Positions 9,524 through 15,975 of a stretch of DNA of 64,000 nucleotides are shown here, one piece after another. The stretch covers positions 124,001 to 188,000 of the forward strand of contig NZ_BOMH01000007.1 of NCBI RefSeq assembly GCF_016862095.1. The letters run 5' to 3'. Source of the DNA: Actinoplanes cyaneus. Its GTDB lineage: Bacteria > Actinomycetota > Actinomycetes > Mycobacteriales > Micromonosporaceae. The position numbers and the translations under genes were made by a program. The notes under the pieces are model-generated. The model saw nothing but the letters and a program-made list of their open reading frames with translations. It was not told where the DNA came from and searched no databases. Within the stretch, counting starts at the first letter, position 1, and each line of letters begins with the position of its first letter.

Positions 9524-9561
9524 GTTGCCCTGGCGTATCCCTATTGTTTCCGTCGTGTTAC
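9524..9561 (-). promoter_or_regulatory. GlnR operator (a1-b1-a2-b2) in front of glnA
   Basis: Read on the minus strand, the sequence is GTAAC-n6-GAAAC-n6-GATAC-n6-GCAAC with exact six-base spacing throughout. The known actinomycete GlnR box is gTnAC-n6-GaAAC repeated twice with six-base spacers. The first two elements are perfect and each of the last two differs at one position. It sits 83-120 bases upstream of the glnA start and could also influence the divergent RDD gene 73 bases away. It implies nitrogen-limitation control by GlnR. Confidence 0.75.
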
Positions 9562-9633
9562 GTAACCGGATGATCAGGCACGTCATGAGCGCAGCGGCCG
9601 ACCTCCGGACCCTATCGCGTAGGCTCGGCCGTC

Positions 9634-10032
9634 GTGGCAGCTTCCGCGAACGACGTACCGCAGGCCCCGGCACGCCCGGAACCCGCCGGTGGCGGGCAAC
9701 GGCTGATTGCGCTGCTCATCGACTGGATTCTCTGCCTGCTGGTGGCCAGTCTCTACGCCAGCCCGTACCGTGCTTCGTGGCCGCCGGTCGTCCTGCTGAT
9801 CGTGGTCAACACGGTCTTCATCGGAGTGTTCGCGCAGACGCCCGGCATGCGACTGACCCGGCTGCGGTGCGTCTCCTATGCCGACGGGGGCGCGATCGGG
9901 GTGCTGCGCGGGCTGTACCGGGCGGTGCTGCTGGCGCTGCTGATTCCGGCGCTGATCGCCGACGGTGAGGGACGTGGGCTGCACGACCGCGCCGCCGGCT
10001 CGATCGTGGTCCGCTCCCCGTCAGCGCGCTGA
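9634..10032 (+). CDS. RDD family membrane protein
   Basis: A protein of 132 residues from a GTG. After a 20-residue soluble lead comes GGGQRLIALLIDWILCLLV, the conserved R...D opening of RDD proteins, then two further membrane segments. FAQTPGMRLTRLRC and GLHDRAAGSIVV supply the other conserved RDD signatures. The function of the family is unsettled (transport roles have been proposed). It is divergent from glnA, as its likely counterpart Rv2219A is next to glnA1 in mycobacteria. Its stop overlaps the convergent hypothetical gene by 12 bases. Confidence 0.88.
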   Translation: MAASANDVPQAPARPEPAGGGQRLIALLIDWILCLLVASLYASPYRASWPPVVLLIVVNTVFIGVFAQTPGMRLTRLRCVSYADGGAIGVLRGLYRAVLLALLIPALIADGEGRGLHDRAAGSIVVRSPSAR

Positions 10033-10545
10033 CCGGCCCAGACTTGTCGCATCCCCGGGACGGAAACGGCCGGAGGACAGGATGTGCTCCTCGACGAATT
10101 GAAAGACCGACCTGTCCAGTACGTCGTTGCGGCGTACCCGTGGATTCGAGCCCGACGCGATCTCGGCCAGTTCCCACAGCTCGCCGGTGAACGTGGCGAA
10201 CTGTTCCCCGGTCACGTAGAAGACGGTGGCCGGCTCGTCGGGCACACCGACCTCACGAATCGTCCCGGCGCGGGCGTCGTCGGGTGTGACCGAGTAGGGC
10301 GAGTGCAGCAACTCGCACCAGCGGACCTCGTCGGCGGTGGTGAACTCGTGTTCCCGGGGTGGGCGCTCGGCGGCCAGCGGCGGCGGCTCGGCCGGCACCG
10401 CCGGCACGACCTTGACGAGCCCGTGCAGGTTGAGTGCCACCGAGAAGATGTTCTCGTGCAGCGTCCGGTCGCGGGGCGAGTCGTACTCCCACTCGTCCGG
10501 ATACACCTGGACCGTGTAGTTGGACGGACTGCCGATCTTCACCAC
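10021..10545 (-). CDS. hypothetical protein, paralog of its upstream neighbour, T7SS locus
   Basis: A protein of 174 residues that I do not recognise. It begins MVKIGSPSNYTVQVYPDEWE, and its neighbour begins MVKFGTPANYYVRVRFAGWE. Both also share LLHS.YSVTP/LLHSWYTVTP, FYV..E/FYVSPAEF and a C-terminal R.(N/D)(D/K)VLD..V..F.E..IL block, so they are diverged tandem duplicates. There is no signal peptide or membrane segment, so it is predicted cytoplasmic. It is last in a tight four-gene leftward operon with two WXG-like putative secretion substrates (2-base gap to the gene before it). A chaperone or immunity role is therefore possible, but this is inferred from position only. Confidence 0.75.
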   Translation of the reverse strand: MVKIGSPSNYTVQVYPDEWEYDSPRDRTLHENIFSVALNLHGLVKVVPAVPAEPPPLAAERPPREHEFTTADEVRWCELLHSPYSVTPDDARAGTIREVGVPDEPATVFYVTGEQFATFTGELWELAEIASGSNPRVRRNDVLDRSVFQFVEEHILSSGRFRPGDATSLGRSAR

Positions 10546-10547
10546 GA

Positions 10548-11114
10548 CTACAGGTCCTCCGGGTGTTTCGAAGCCTCGGTGCGCCCGGCGCTCCGCAGGT
10601 CACGAGGGTCGAGCAACGGCGAGGTGAGCACCCGGTCCTCGATGAAGCGGATGACCGGGTGATCCAGCACCTTGTCGCGCCGGACCACGGAGTGGACATT
10701 GCCCGCCTCGGTGTCGGCGAGCGCCGCCAGGTCGTCGAGAAGCACCGCGAACTCGGCCGGGCTGACGTAGAACACCACCGCCTGCTGCTGATCCTCCCAC
10801 GCCCAGGGCCTGATGAAACGTTCGGTCCGGCCGGCCAGCGCCACGTTCGGGGTCACGGTGTACCACGAGTGCAGCAACAACGCCAGGCGGACCATCTCCG
10901 GGTCGGTGAGGTCGCCGTCCTCCTCGGGCGGGAGCGACGACTCCAGCCACGGGGGCCCGAGTCGGCTGAGGTCGTCGACGAAGGTGAACTCCGGGAGCAT
11001 GTTGAGGGTGACCGTGTAGACCCCGCGATACAGCGCGGACCTCTCCGGCTCGTCCTCCCAGCCGGCGAACCGTACGCGGACGTAGTAGTTCGCCGGTGTC
11101 CCGAACTTCACCAT
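10548..11114 (-). CDS. hypothetical protein, paralog of its downstream neighbour, T7SS locus
   Basis: A protein of 188 residues with no recognised domain and no membrane segment. It aligns along its whole length with the 174-residue product encoded directly downstream: common MVK.G.P.NY start, HSWYTVTPNVALAG centre, VVFYVSPAEFAVLLDDL, and RRDKVLDHPVIRFIEDRVL near the end. It carries an acidic, Trp-rich middle (PWLESSLPPEEDGDLTDPE). One base separates its start from the stop of the Pro-rich WXG-like gene, so the two are co-translated. Paired small soluble proteins behind ESX substrates are reminiscent of dedicated secretion chaperones, but there is no sequence match to EspG that I can see. Confidence 0.75.
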   Translation of the reverse strand: MVKFGTPANYYVRVRFAGWEDEPERSALYRGVYTVTLNMLPEFTFVDDLSRLGPPWLESSLPPEEDGDLTDPEMVRLALLLHSWYTVTPNVALAGRTERFIRPWAWEDQQQAVVFYVSPAEFAVLLDDLAALADTEAGNVHSVVRRDKVLDHPVIRFIEDRVLTSPLLDPRDLRSAGRTEASKHPEDL

Positions 11115-11115
11115 C

Positions 11116-13014
11116 TCACTGGCCGCCGAGCACGCGGCGGATCTCCGGCTCGTAGACCGGCTCGTCGCGCTTGCTGGTCACCACGCCGCCGCCTGGGGTC
11201 TGCACCTCGAACGCCTGCTCGTCGGTGACGATGGTGGACTCGTCGTCCACCCGGTGCTGCGCGAGCGCCGGGTCGCTGACGGTCCGGCGCTTGGTGAGCT
11301 CGGGCGCGTCGGCGTCCGGCCGGGCGGCCTCGTGCGCCCGGTTCGCGGCGTGGCTGCGCAGTCCGCGGGGGATCTCCTCGAGCCCGGAGACCCGGGAGCC
11401 GGTGGGCGGGACGCCCGGCGCCGACAGCGTGCCGGTGCCGGCCTCGGCCCGGGCTTCCTCGGTGCCGAAGTAGTCGGCCCACGCGGTGGTACGCCGCTGT
11501 CGGTCACGCTCGGTCTCGTCCCGGCGCCGGCCCGGCGGCGGGGTGGCGGGTGTGCTCGGCCGGTTCAGCACCGGCGGGGCGGCGCCCTCCGGACGGAACG
11601 CGTCGCCGCTGCCCGCCGTGGCGCCCGGGCGCAGTTCCTCGGTGCTGCCGGGCCGCCGCCTGTCGCGGTTCCCGGCCGGGTTCTTGAGCACCGGAGGCAT
11701 CGTGCTGCCCGGCGGACGGCCGAACGTCTCCTCGCCGTCACCGGGCAGGTGGGGCCGGGTGCTCGACTCATCGTTGCGCCGCCGGTCGCCGCGGCCGGGC
11801 AGATTGGGCGTACTGCCCGGGGTGCCGCCGCCGCGGCGCAGCGTGCGACCCGGTGGCTGGCCGAGGCCGGGCGGCTGCCCGGGGCCACGGCTGAACGCGT
11901 TGCGCCCGAGCTGGCCGGGATTCGGCGAGGTGGTGCCGGGCGGTAGCCCGGGTGTCTTCCGGCCGGCGCCGGGTGGCAGGGCCGGCGGCTGGACCCCGGG
12001 CTTGAGGAGGCCCGGAGCCAGCGGCAGCTGACCCGGAACGACGGCCGGAAGCCCGGGCGGAAGTCCCGGCGGCAAGCCGGGCGGCAGGCCCGGCTGGTTC
12101 CCGGCGCCCGGCACCGGCGCGGGGGTGTTGCCCGGCGGCTCGGTCAGCCCCGGCGCGGGGTTGTTGAACGTCGGCTGGGTCGGGAGCGGCGGGTTCGCCG
12201 GTGGGGCGGCCGGCGGAGCCGCGGGCGGGAGCGCCGGGGGTGCCGCGGGCGGCGGGGGCGCCCCGCCCAGGCTGGGCGGAGCCCCCAGCGGCGGCATGCC
12301 GGGTTCGTTCACCACCGCGTTCATCGGCTTGATCGGCGGACCGGCGCCCTGGGAGAAGTAGGTCAGCATGTCGTAGTACTGATTGCCGTACTTGAAAGCG
12401 AGTTCCTGGGCCTTGGTCCGGTAGTCGTTCTTGACTACCTCGATGTCCTCGTGGGCTTCTTCCTTGACGGCCTGACCGGGGGTCGGGGGAAGCCAGTCGC
12501 CGTGGGTGAAGAAGGCGCCGACACCCTCCCAGAAGCCGATCTGGCTGGCCGTGTCCAGGTCCCGGCGGTAATCCGCGGTCAGCTTGTCCATCTCGTCGCG
12601 CGCGTTCTGCGAGATGTGCGCCGCGTGCCGGAGGGTGTTCCGGTTGATCTGGGCGGCCTCGATCCACAGATCGAGATAGGCGAGCGTCTCACCCGGCCCG
12701 CGCTTGAGGAACTCCGCGGCGGCCTTCGGCGACTTCCACTGTTCCTGCAGCTCCGTGCTGCGGGCCAGGACGAAGTACTTGATGTTCTCCAGGAAGGTGA
12801 CCGCGTTGTCCCACTGGTCGGCCAGCGCGTCCATGTCCTCCGGGTGCATGTTGTAGACCTTGCGCTGGACGTCCTCGAAGGTCAGCGAGTTGCTCTCGCC
12901 GGCGGGGTCCGTGAACTGCGTGGTCGGGAAGTCCGGATTCGTGTACGACGGGTACTGGGCGTACGGGCTCCAGCCGTAGTTCGGGTTGGCCGTGGCGTCG
13001 AAGTAACCGGACAT
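11116..13014 (-). CDS. WXG/PPE-like N-terminal domain with long Pro-rich tail, putative T7SS substrate
   Basis: A protein of 632 residues. An N-terminal helical domain (about 40-240) has ALADQWDNAVTFLENI and LQEQWKSPKAAAEFL, the latter a W-x-S turn between two helices as in WXG100/PPE folds, followed by long helices to about residue 225. From about 240 to 440 the chain is almost wholly Pro/Gly/Ala/Asn, including GLPPGLPPGLPPGLP repeats. The last 200 residues are charged, disordered and Arg/Thr/Glu-rich, ending with YEPEIRRVLGGQ. No signal peptide is seen. It sits two bases after the Thr-rich substrate gene in a leftward operon divergent from the WXG100 operon. The overall design resembles secreted ESX-associated (EspB/PPE-type) proteins; the exact function is unknown. 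Confidence 0.75.
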   Translation of the reverse strand: MSGYFDATANPNYGWSPYAQYPSYTNPDFPTTQFTDPAGESNSLTFEDVQRKVYNMHPEDMDALADQWDNAVTFLENIKYFVLARSTELQEQWKSPKAAAEFLKRGPGETLAYLDLWIEAAQINRNTLRHAAHISQNARDEMDKLTADYRRDLDTASQIGFWEGVGAFFTHGDWLPPTPGQAVKEEAHEDIEVVKNDYRTKAQELAFKYGNQYYDMLTYFSQGAGPPIKPMNAVVNEPGMPPLGAPPSLGGAPPPPAAPPALPPAAPPAAPPANPPLPTQPTFNNPAPGLTEPPGNTPAPVPGAGNQPGLPPGLPPGLPPGLPAVVPGQLPLAPGLLKPGVQPPALPPGAGRKTPGLPPGTTSPNPGQLGRNAFSRGPGQPPGLGQPPGRTLRRGGGTPGSTPNLPGRGDRRRNDESSTRPHLPGDGEETFGRPPGSTMPPVLKNPAGNRDRRRPGSTEELRPGATAGSGDAFRPEGAAPPVLNRPSTPATPPPGRRRDETERDRQRRTTAWADYFGTEEARAEAGTGTLSAPGVPPTGSRVSGLEEIPRGLRSHAANRAHEAARPDADAPELTKRRTVSDPALAQHRVDDESTIVTDEQAFEVQTPGGGVVTSKRDEPVYEPEIRRVLGGQ

Positions 13015-13016
13015 GA

Positions 13017-14135
13017 TCAGCCCGTCATCTCTTTGGTGAGCGGGTCGTACTCCGACGCGATGTCGGTGGTGACGCCGAGCTGGCCCTGGGTCTGCTTGCC
13101 GACCACGACCTTGTCGGTCTCGGTGGTGGTGATGCGCGTCTCACCGGACTTGGCGTCCTTGGTCGTGGTCACCTTCTCGGCCTTCTCCGTGGTGACCCCG
13201 TCCTGGTCCACGCTGGTGGTGCGCGTGTTGGTCACATTGCCCTTGGCGTCACGGGTCTCTACCAGCTGGTGACTTACGTCCCTGTTCACGGTGCCGCCAT
13301 CCGGCGAGCAGATCGTCTGGTAAGCCGTGGTCTCCTTGGTGCTGCCGGTCGGCTTGCCCTTGGCGTCGTACGACTGTGTGGTCGTGACCTGCGTGTGGGT
13401 CCGATCGTCGAAGGTGACCGTGGTGTGCACCGAGGACTGCGACGTGATCTTGTTGTTCTTGTCGTAGACGACGGTGGTGACGGTCTTGCCGCCGCCGTTG
13501 ACGGTGGTGGTGATCACTTCACGGCGCTCGCCGTGCGGCCCGGTCGACGTCTGCACCGTCTGATACGGCCCCACCTGCTTTGTCTCGCCGTCTTCCCACA
13601 GCGCGCTGCCCGGGTCCTGCAGCGGCTTCTCCTTCTCCTTCGCCAACTGCTCGAAGTACGTCTGGCCGATGCCCTTGGGCAGCCCGGCCGGCCGGGGGAC
13701 GTCCTCGCCGAACGCGAAGAGCACGCTGTTCAGCGAGGCCGCGGACATGGCGTCGTTCGCCTCGTACGAGTCGGCGACGGTCTGTGCCGCCATGCCCACG
13801 TTGTGCAGCATCTGGCCGAGCGTGCCGAGGTAGGCGAAGAACTCCGCGGCGTTGCCCGTGACCCGTGCCTGCGCGGCGGCGGCCTCGCCCAGCGTGTCCC
13901 CGCTCCACGCCTTGCCCGGCATGGACTGCAGGTGGGACAGGTGCATGGAGCGCGTGGAGATGTCGTTCTCCTGGTCGACCATGTGCTTCGCGTACGCCCG
14001 CAGGCCCTCGAGATCGACCTTCAGCGGCGGCCCGCCGTCGAGCCACTTGACGTCGCCAGTGTTCTTCGCGGTGACGTCCGGATGGAGGTTCGTCTCGCCG
14101 GAATATGGGTTCACGTACGGGTCGTTGCCGCTCAT
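13017..14135 (-). CDS. WXG-like domain plus Thr-rich YD-like beta repeats, putative T7SS substrate
   Basis: A protein of 372 residues from an ATG with GGGGGAGG four bases upstream; an upstream in-frame start adds 47 Arg-rich residues. The N-terminal half is helical, with W77-S-G79 between two helices and Y124-E-A-N-D128, the YxxxD tail typical of ESX export signals. From about residue 205 to the end there are beta repeats rich in Thr/Val, with recurring YDKNNKITSQ, YDAKGKPTGST, RDAKGNVTNTR and VDQDGVTT units like YD/RHS repeats. It is first in the leftward operon, divergent from the WXG100 operon across 263 bases. I infer an exported protein whose tail forms an extended beta structure outside the cell. 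Confidence 0.75.
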   Translation of the reverse strand: MSGNDPYVNPYSGETNLHPDVTAKNTGDVKWLDGGPPLKVDLEGLRAYAKHMVDQENDISTRSMHLSHLQSMPGKAWSGDTLGEAAAAQARVTGNAAEFFAYLGTLGQMLHNVGMAAQTVADSYEANDAMSAASLNSVLFAFGEDVPRPAGLPKGIGQTYFEQLAKEKEKPLQDPGSALWEDGETKQVGPYQTVQTSTGPHGERREVITTTVNGGGKTVTTVVYDKNNKITSQSSVHTTVTFDDRTHTQVTTTQSYDAKGKPTGSTKETTAYQTICSPDGGTVNRDVSHQLVETRDAKGNVTNTRTTSVDQDGVTTEKAEKVTTTKDAKSGETRITTTETDKVVVGKQTQGQLGVTTDIASEYDPLTKEMTG

Positions 14136-14398
14136 CGCGCCTCCCCCGGATCGGGCCGTGCAGCTCGCCCTCGGACGGTATCGCGCCCGAGCGCTGAGCG
14201 GGTGACGGTATAGAGTACGCCGCCGTCTCGGCACGGGTTCGAACCGTTCGCGGGTCGCCGGTGTACGTGATGGCATAGAACCGACAGCGTGCCGAGCGGG
14301 GTGGCCGGGGAAGCCGATCCTGGTTACCTTCGGGACATCACGGGTGTTTCGGGGTCGCTCCCAGCGTGCGCCGACTATCAGAATCGGGGTGAACCACC

Positions 14399-14758
14399 TT
14401 GTCAGGAACTCCGGGTATGGGTCAGGTCCATGCCACTCAGGAGCAGCTGAACGCGATGGCGCAGCGGTGCGAGGACACCGGCCAGAGCATCGCGCGGGGC
14501 ATGGCCCACTTGCTCGACCGGATTCAGTCCCTCGGTGGCGCCGGCTTCCAGGGCACCGCGAACAACGCGCTGCAGGACGTCTCCGTTCAGCTCAACGACG
14601 GTCTGACGAAGATCATCAACGCGCTCGACGAGCTGGCCGGCAAGATGAGCAACGCCTCCAAGCAGTACGGCCAGCACGACGAGGACGCCGCTCAGGAGAT
14701 CCGTTCCGCGGCCGCCTCCACGGGCGACAGCTCTGTCATCAGCATCCTGCGCGGCTGA
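14399..14758 (+). CDS. WXG100 family protein (EsxB-like, carries YxxxD)
   Basis: A protein of 119 residues, two long helices around a turn reading F50-Q-G52 in place of WxG, and Y90-G-Q-H-D94 in the C-terminal helix, the YxxxD secretion motif. WXG100 proteins are exported as helical hairpin dimers by ESX systems. The start is uncertain: the TTG at 14399 has GGGGTGA seven bases upstream, while an in-frame ATG at 14417 has AGGA nine bases upstream and would give MGQVHATQEQL. It is the first gene of the rightward operon and 28 bases from the second WXG100 gene. As it has YxxxD and the partner does not, the two probably form the heterodimer. Confidence 0.88.
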   Translation: MSGTPGMGQVHATQEQLNAMAQRCEDTGQSIARGMAHLLDRIQSLGGAGFQGTANNALQDVSVQLNDGLTKIINALDELAGKMSNASKQYGQHDEDAAQEIRSAAASTGDSSVISILRG

Positions 14759-14786
14759 GCGCGTAGCGGAGATCGGAGACCGGATC

Positions 14787-15071
14787 ATGAGCATCACCTA
14801 CAACTTCGGGCAGATCAACGACGTCGCGCAGGCCATCGGCACCTACGAGGGCCAGATGGACCAGCAGCTGAACGACCTCTACGGGGAGTTCACGCGGCTG
14901 TTCGCGCAGGACTGGACCGGTTCCGCGGGCGAGGCCTGCGACCAGGCCCGGCAGAAGTGGAACCAGGGCGCCAACGAGATCAAGGCCGCTCTCCAGTCGG
15001 TCGGCGTCAAGCTCGGCGCCTCGGCCGAGCGGATGCAGCAGATCGACCAGCAGATCGCGGCCGGGATGTGA
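14787..15071 (+). CDS. WXG100 family protein (EsxA-like)
   Basis: A protein of 94 residues, the classic size, with W43-T-G45 between two amphipathic helices (FAQDWTGSAGEACDQARQKW). No YxxxD is seen after it, so it would depend on the partner encoded 28 bases upstream for recognition by EccC. The C-terminal helix is Gln-rich and ends QQIDQQIAAGM. It is likely both a substrate and a component needed for secretion of other ESX clients. Confidence 0.92.
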   Translation: MSITYNFGQINDVAQAIGTYEGQMDQQLNDLYGEFTRLFAQDWTGSAGEACDQARQKWNQGANEIKAALQSVGVKLGASAERMQQIDQQIAAGM

Positions 15072-15155
15072 TTCGCACCGGCCGCCGGTGACCACCGGCG
15101 GCCGGTGCGCGATCATGTCAGACCGGGTCTTCGCGAGAGAGAGGGGTGAGCGCCG

Positions 15156-15563
15156 ATGGCGGATGTGCCGGGACGTCCCGACTGGAGCGCTTTGCGCGGC
15201 ATGATCGCCGACCTCAACAAGGCGACCGCCCAGCTGCCCGACATCCAGAAACGCATGCTCGCCGTGACCGGCACCGCCTGGTCGCCGGATCGCATGATCA
15301 AGGCCGTGGTCGGTCCGCGCGGTCACCTGCTGGAGCTGGAGATCGATCCACGCGTGCTGCGCCAGCCGAACTCGAAGGCGCTGTCGGCGAGCATCGTGCA
15401 GACCGTGCGCACCGCGATCGAGGACGCCGGTCGGCAGAGCACCGAGGTGATGGACGAGGCGCTGCCCAGTGACCTGCGGGCGCTGGGGTCATCGGCCACC
15501 CGGGACTTCGTCGGCAGCCACGACGCCGACGTGCGCAAGCGGCTGGAGGACGACCGTGGGTGA
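15156..15563 (+). CDS. YbaB/EbfC-like protein of the T7SS locus
   Basis: A protein of 135 residues. An N-terminal helix (MIADLNKATAQLPDIQKRML) is followed by a three-strand beta sheet (VKAVVGPRGHLLELEIDPRVL in outline) and a C-terminal helix starting SKALSASIVQTVRTAIEDAG. This is the YbaB/EbfC nucleoid-associated fold, which also occurs in ESX loci (EspL-type). Its role there is not settled; DNA binding or substrate handling are both possible. Its end overlaps the next gene by 8 bases, so the two are coupled. Confidence 0.75.
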   Translation: MADVPGRPDWSALRGMIADLNKATAQLPDIQKRMLAVTGTAWSPDRMIKAVVGPRGHLLELEIDPRVLRQPNSKALSASIVQTVRTAIEDAGRQSTEVMDEALPSDLRALGSSATRDFVGSHDADVRKRLEDDRG

Positions 15564-15930
15564 GTTCGTCGAGATCCGGACCTCACCGGCCGAGATCATC
15601 AACATCGCCCGTTCCCTGCGGGACAAGGGCGAGGCGCTCGAGCAGGCGGCCAAGCGGCACGACACCGACATCGCGGCCCGGGAGAAACGCGGCGACGTCT
15701 TCCCCGCCGACGACGAGTTCAGCAACCAGTTCGAGCCGCAGTACCACGGCGCCACCACCGACGTCACCGGCGCCGGCTCCACCGCGAACCTGGCGCTGCG
15801 GGCGGCCGCGGTGTTCTGCGGCACGCAGTTGAAGACCATCGGCGACTACGTCGCCACCGCGATGGCGTCCTACGACGCCACCGACCAGCAGGGCGGCACA
15901 GACATCGCCAAAGCGGGTCAAGCCGGGTAG
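15556..15930 (+). CDS. small helical protein with YxxxD tail, T7SS locus
   Basis: A protein of 124 residues from the GTG at 15556, which overlaps the end of the YbaB-like gene; the longer in-frame version reads through the other gene's frame and is rejected. It is mostly helical: one helix at about 11-45, a Gly/Asp-rich turn with FSNQFEPQYHG at about 54-64, then a second helix at about 76-108 ending Y106-D-A-T-D110, a YxxxD motif. There is no WxG. The layout matches small ESX-associated helical-hairpin proteins (ESX-1 EspA/EspC-like in size and motif). It precedes the giant gene by 45 bases, so it may be its export partner (inference). Confidence 0.75.
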   Translation: MGEFVEIRTSPAEIINIARSLRDKGEALEQAAKRHDTDIAAREKRGDVFPADDEFSNQFEPQYHGATTDVTGAGSTANLALRAAAVFCGTQLKTIGDYVATAMASYDATDQQGGTDIAKAGQAG

Positions 15931-15975
15931 ATGCAGTGACGACGAGTGGCGGGCCGGCCGGCTCGGGAGTGTGCT

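Noticed and set aside
15469..15555. Longer start for the small YxxxD protein
   Set aside because: The added 29 residues would read through the YbaB-like gene in another frame; the GTG at 15556 fits the usual coupled overlap.
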